Source of the DNA: UTCFX2 sp963788145
GTDB taxonomy: Bacteria; Chloroflexota; Anaerolineae; Anaerolineales; UBA4823
Assembly: GCA_963788145.1 (NCBI GenBank)
Contig: CAWBFQ010000009.1
Location: 1-64,000 of the forward strand
DNA length: 64,000 nucleotides
Reading direction: 5' to 3'
Below the pieces are notes generated by a model. The model did not search any database. It was not told where the DNA came from and saw only the letters and a program-made list of their open reading frames with translations. Each line of letters starts with the position of its first letter. Position 1 is the first letter of the stretch. The translations under genes were made by a program, and so were the position numbers. Below are positions 63,693-64,000 of this stretch, piece after piece.

Positions 63693-64000
63693 TCACTCCA
63701 GTGATATGATGAATTGATAGTGCGGTTGGCAGCCTTCTTGTAATTCAACCACTTGATTGGGATAGCGATCTCGAATGATCTCGGCAATCTGCAATGCCTC
63801 GGTTTTGGGCAGGTTCGCGCCATAAAACATTGTGATCAGTTCCAATCGTTCCGCCTGTATTTTTTCCAGGAAGCCCAGGCAGATGCTCTGCAAATCCGAA
63901 TCAGCTAAAACCAGTTTCCCATTATGCAGGGCAATGATTTGTCCCTCCTGCACCTGTACATCGTCGATTTCTACGCTACGTGTTGCAACAGTAATCTCGC
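63693..64000 (-). CDS. fakA: FakA-like fatty acid kinase, C-terminal part (runs off the window)
   Basis: Only the last ~100 residues are inside the window, reading through the edge as EITVATRSVEIDDVQVQEG, then IIALHNGKLVLAD, LITMFYGANLPKTEALQIAE and PYYQFI-type ending (QPHYQFIISLE). These match the C-terminal domain of DAK2/FakA proteins. The ATP-binding DhaL domain must lie beyond 64000. Forms an operon with degV. Confidence 0.85.
   Translation of the reverse strand, partial: EITVATRSVEIDDVQVQEGQIIALHNGKLVLADSDLQSICLGFLEKIQAERLELITMFYGANLPKTEALQIAEIIRDRYPNQVVELQEGCQPHYQFIISLE

Overview
The window reads as a chromosomal segment of an anaerobic bacterium, most likely a member of the Chloroflexota, class Anaerolineae. 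This is an inference from gene content and gene style: rubrerythrin, a tungsten/molybdenum aldehyde:ferredoxin oxidoreductase with its own cofactor genes, a membrane-fused spermidine synthase, a bacterial RIO1-type kinase, and the ruvX/baseplate-J-like/mltG neighbourhood. No rRNA, tRNA or CRISPR array was seen.

Layout. 1-5.2 kb is an accessory island: two overlapping tyrosine recombinases, a strongly structured non-coding stretch, an RHS C-terminal toxin-like fragment with a candidate immunity gene, a MNT/HEPN toxin-antitoxin pair lodged between two different RHS remnants. 5.2-24.9 kb holds a RIO kinase behind an unusual leader, wecB, an ABC-F ATPase with a clear attenuator, rubrerythrin, a TSUP permease, an ABC exporter, a ParA-like ATPase, uvrC, and the aldehyde oxidoreductase/MoaD/MoaA cluster ending against a recombinase-like gene whose catalytic residues are substituted. 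24.9-37 kb is housekeeping (folC, lon, mltG, ruvX) with a DUF692-like protein and surface-glycan genes. 37-48.4 kb is the most striking part: alaS is followed, in one overlapping reading chain, by four tandem paralogous multi-membrane proteins of GT-C type, then a polyprenyl-type GT2 glycosyltransferase and a WecD-like acetyltransferase. 48.5-64 kb carries a spermidine synthase-like protein, gpmA, a MalK/UgpC-type ATPase, mutS, an S1-domain protein, coaD, recG, degV and the end of fakA.

How genes work together. The 37-48 kb operon looks like an envelope glycan assembly unit made by repeated duplication of one gene. The 18.7-23.6 kb genes form a pterin-cofactor/oxidoreductase module. fakA-degV is a fatty-acid kinase pair.

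Quality warning. About a dozen otherwise conserved genes, including mutS, folC, an ABC exporter and ParA, are broken by one or two single-base frame changes. Most are better explained by sequencing indels than by decay. They are annotated here as single genes with the break position noted.
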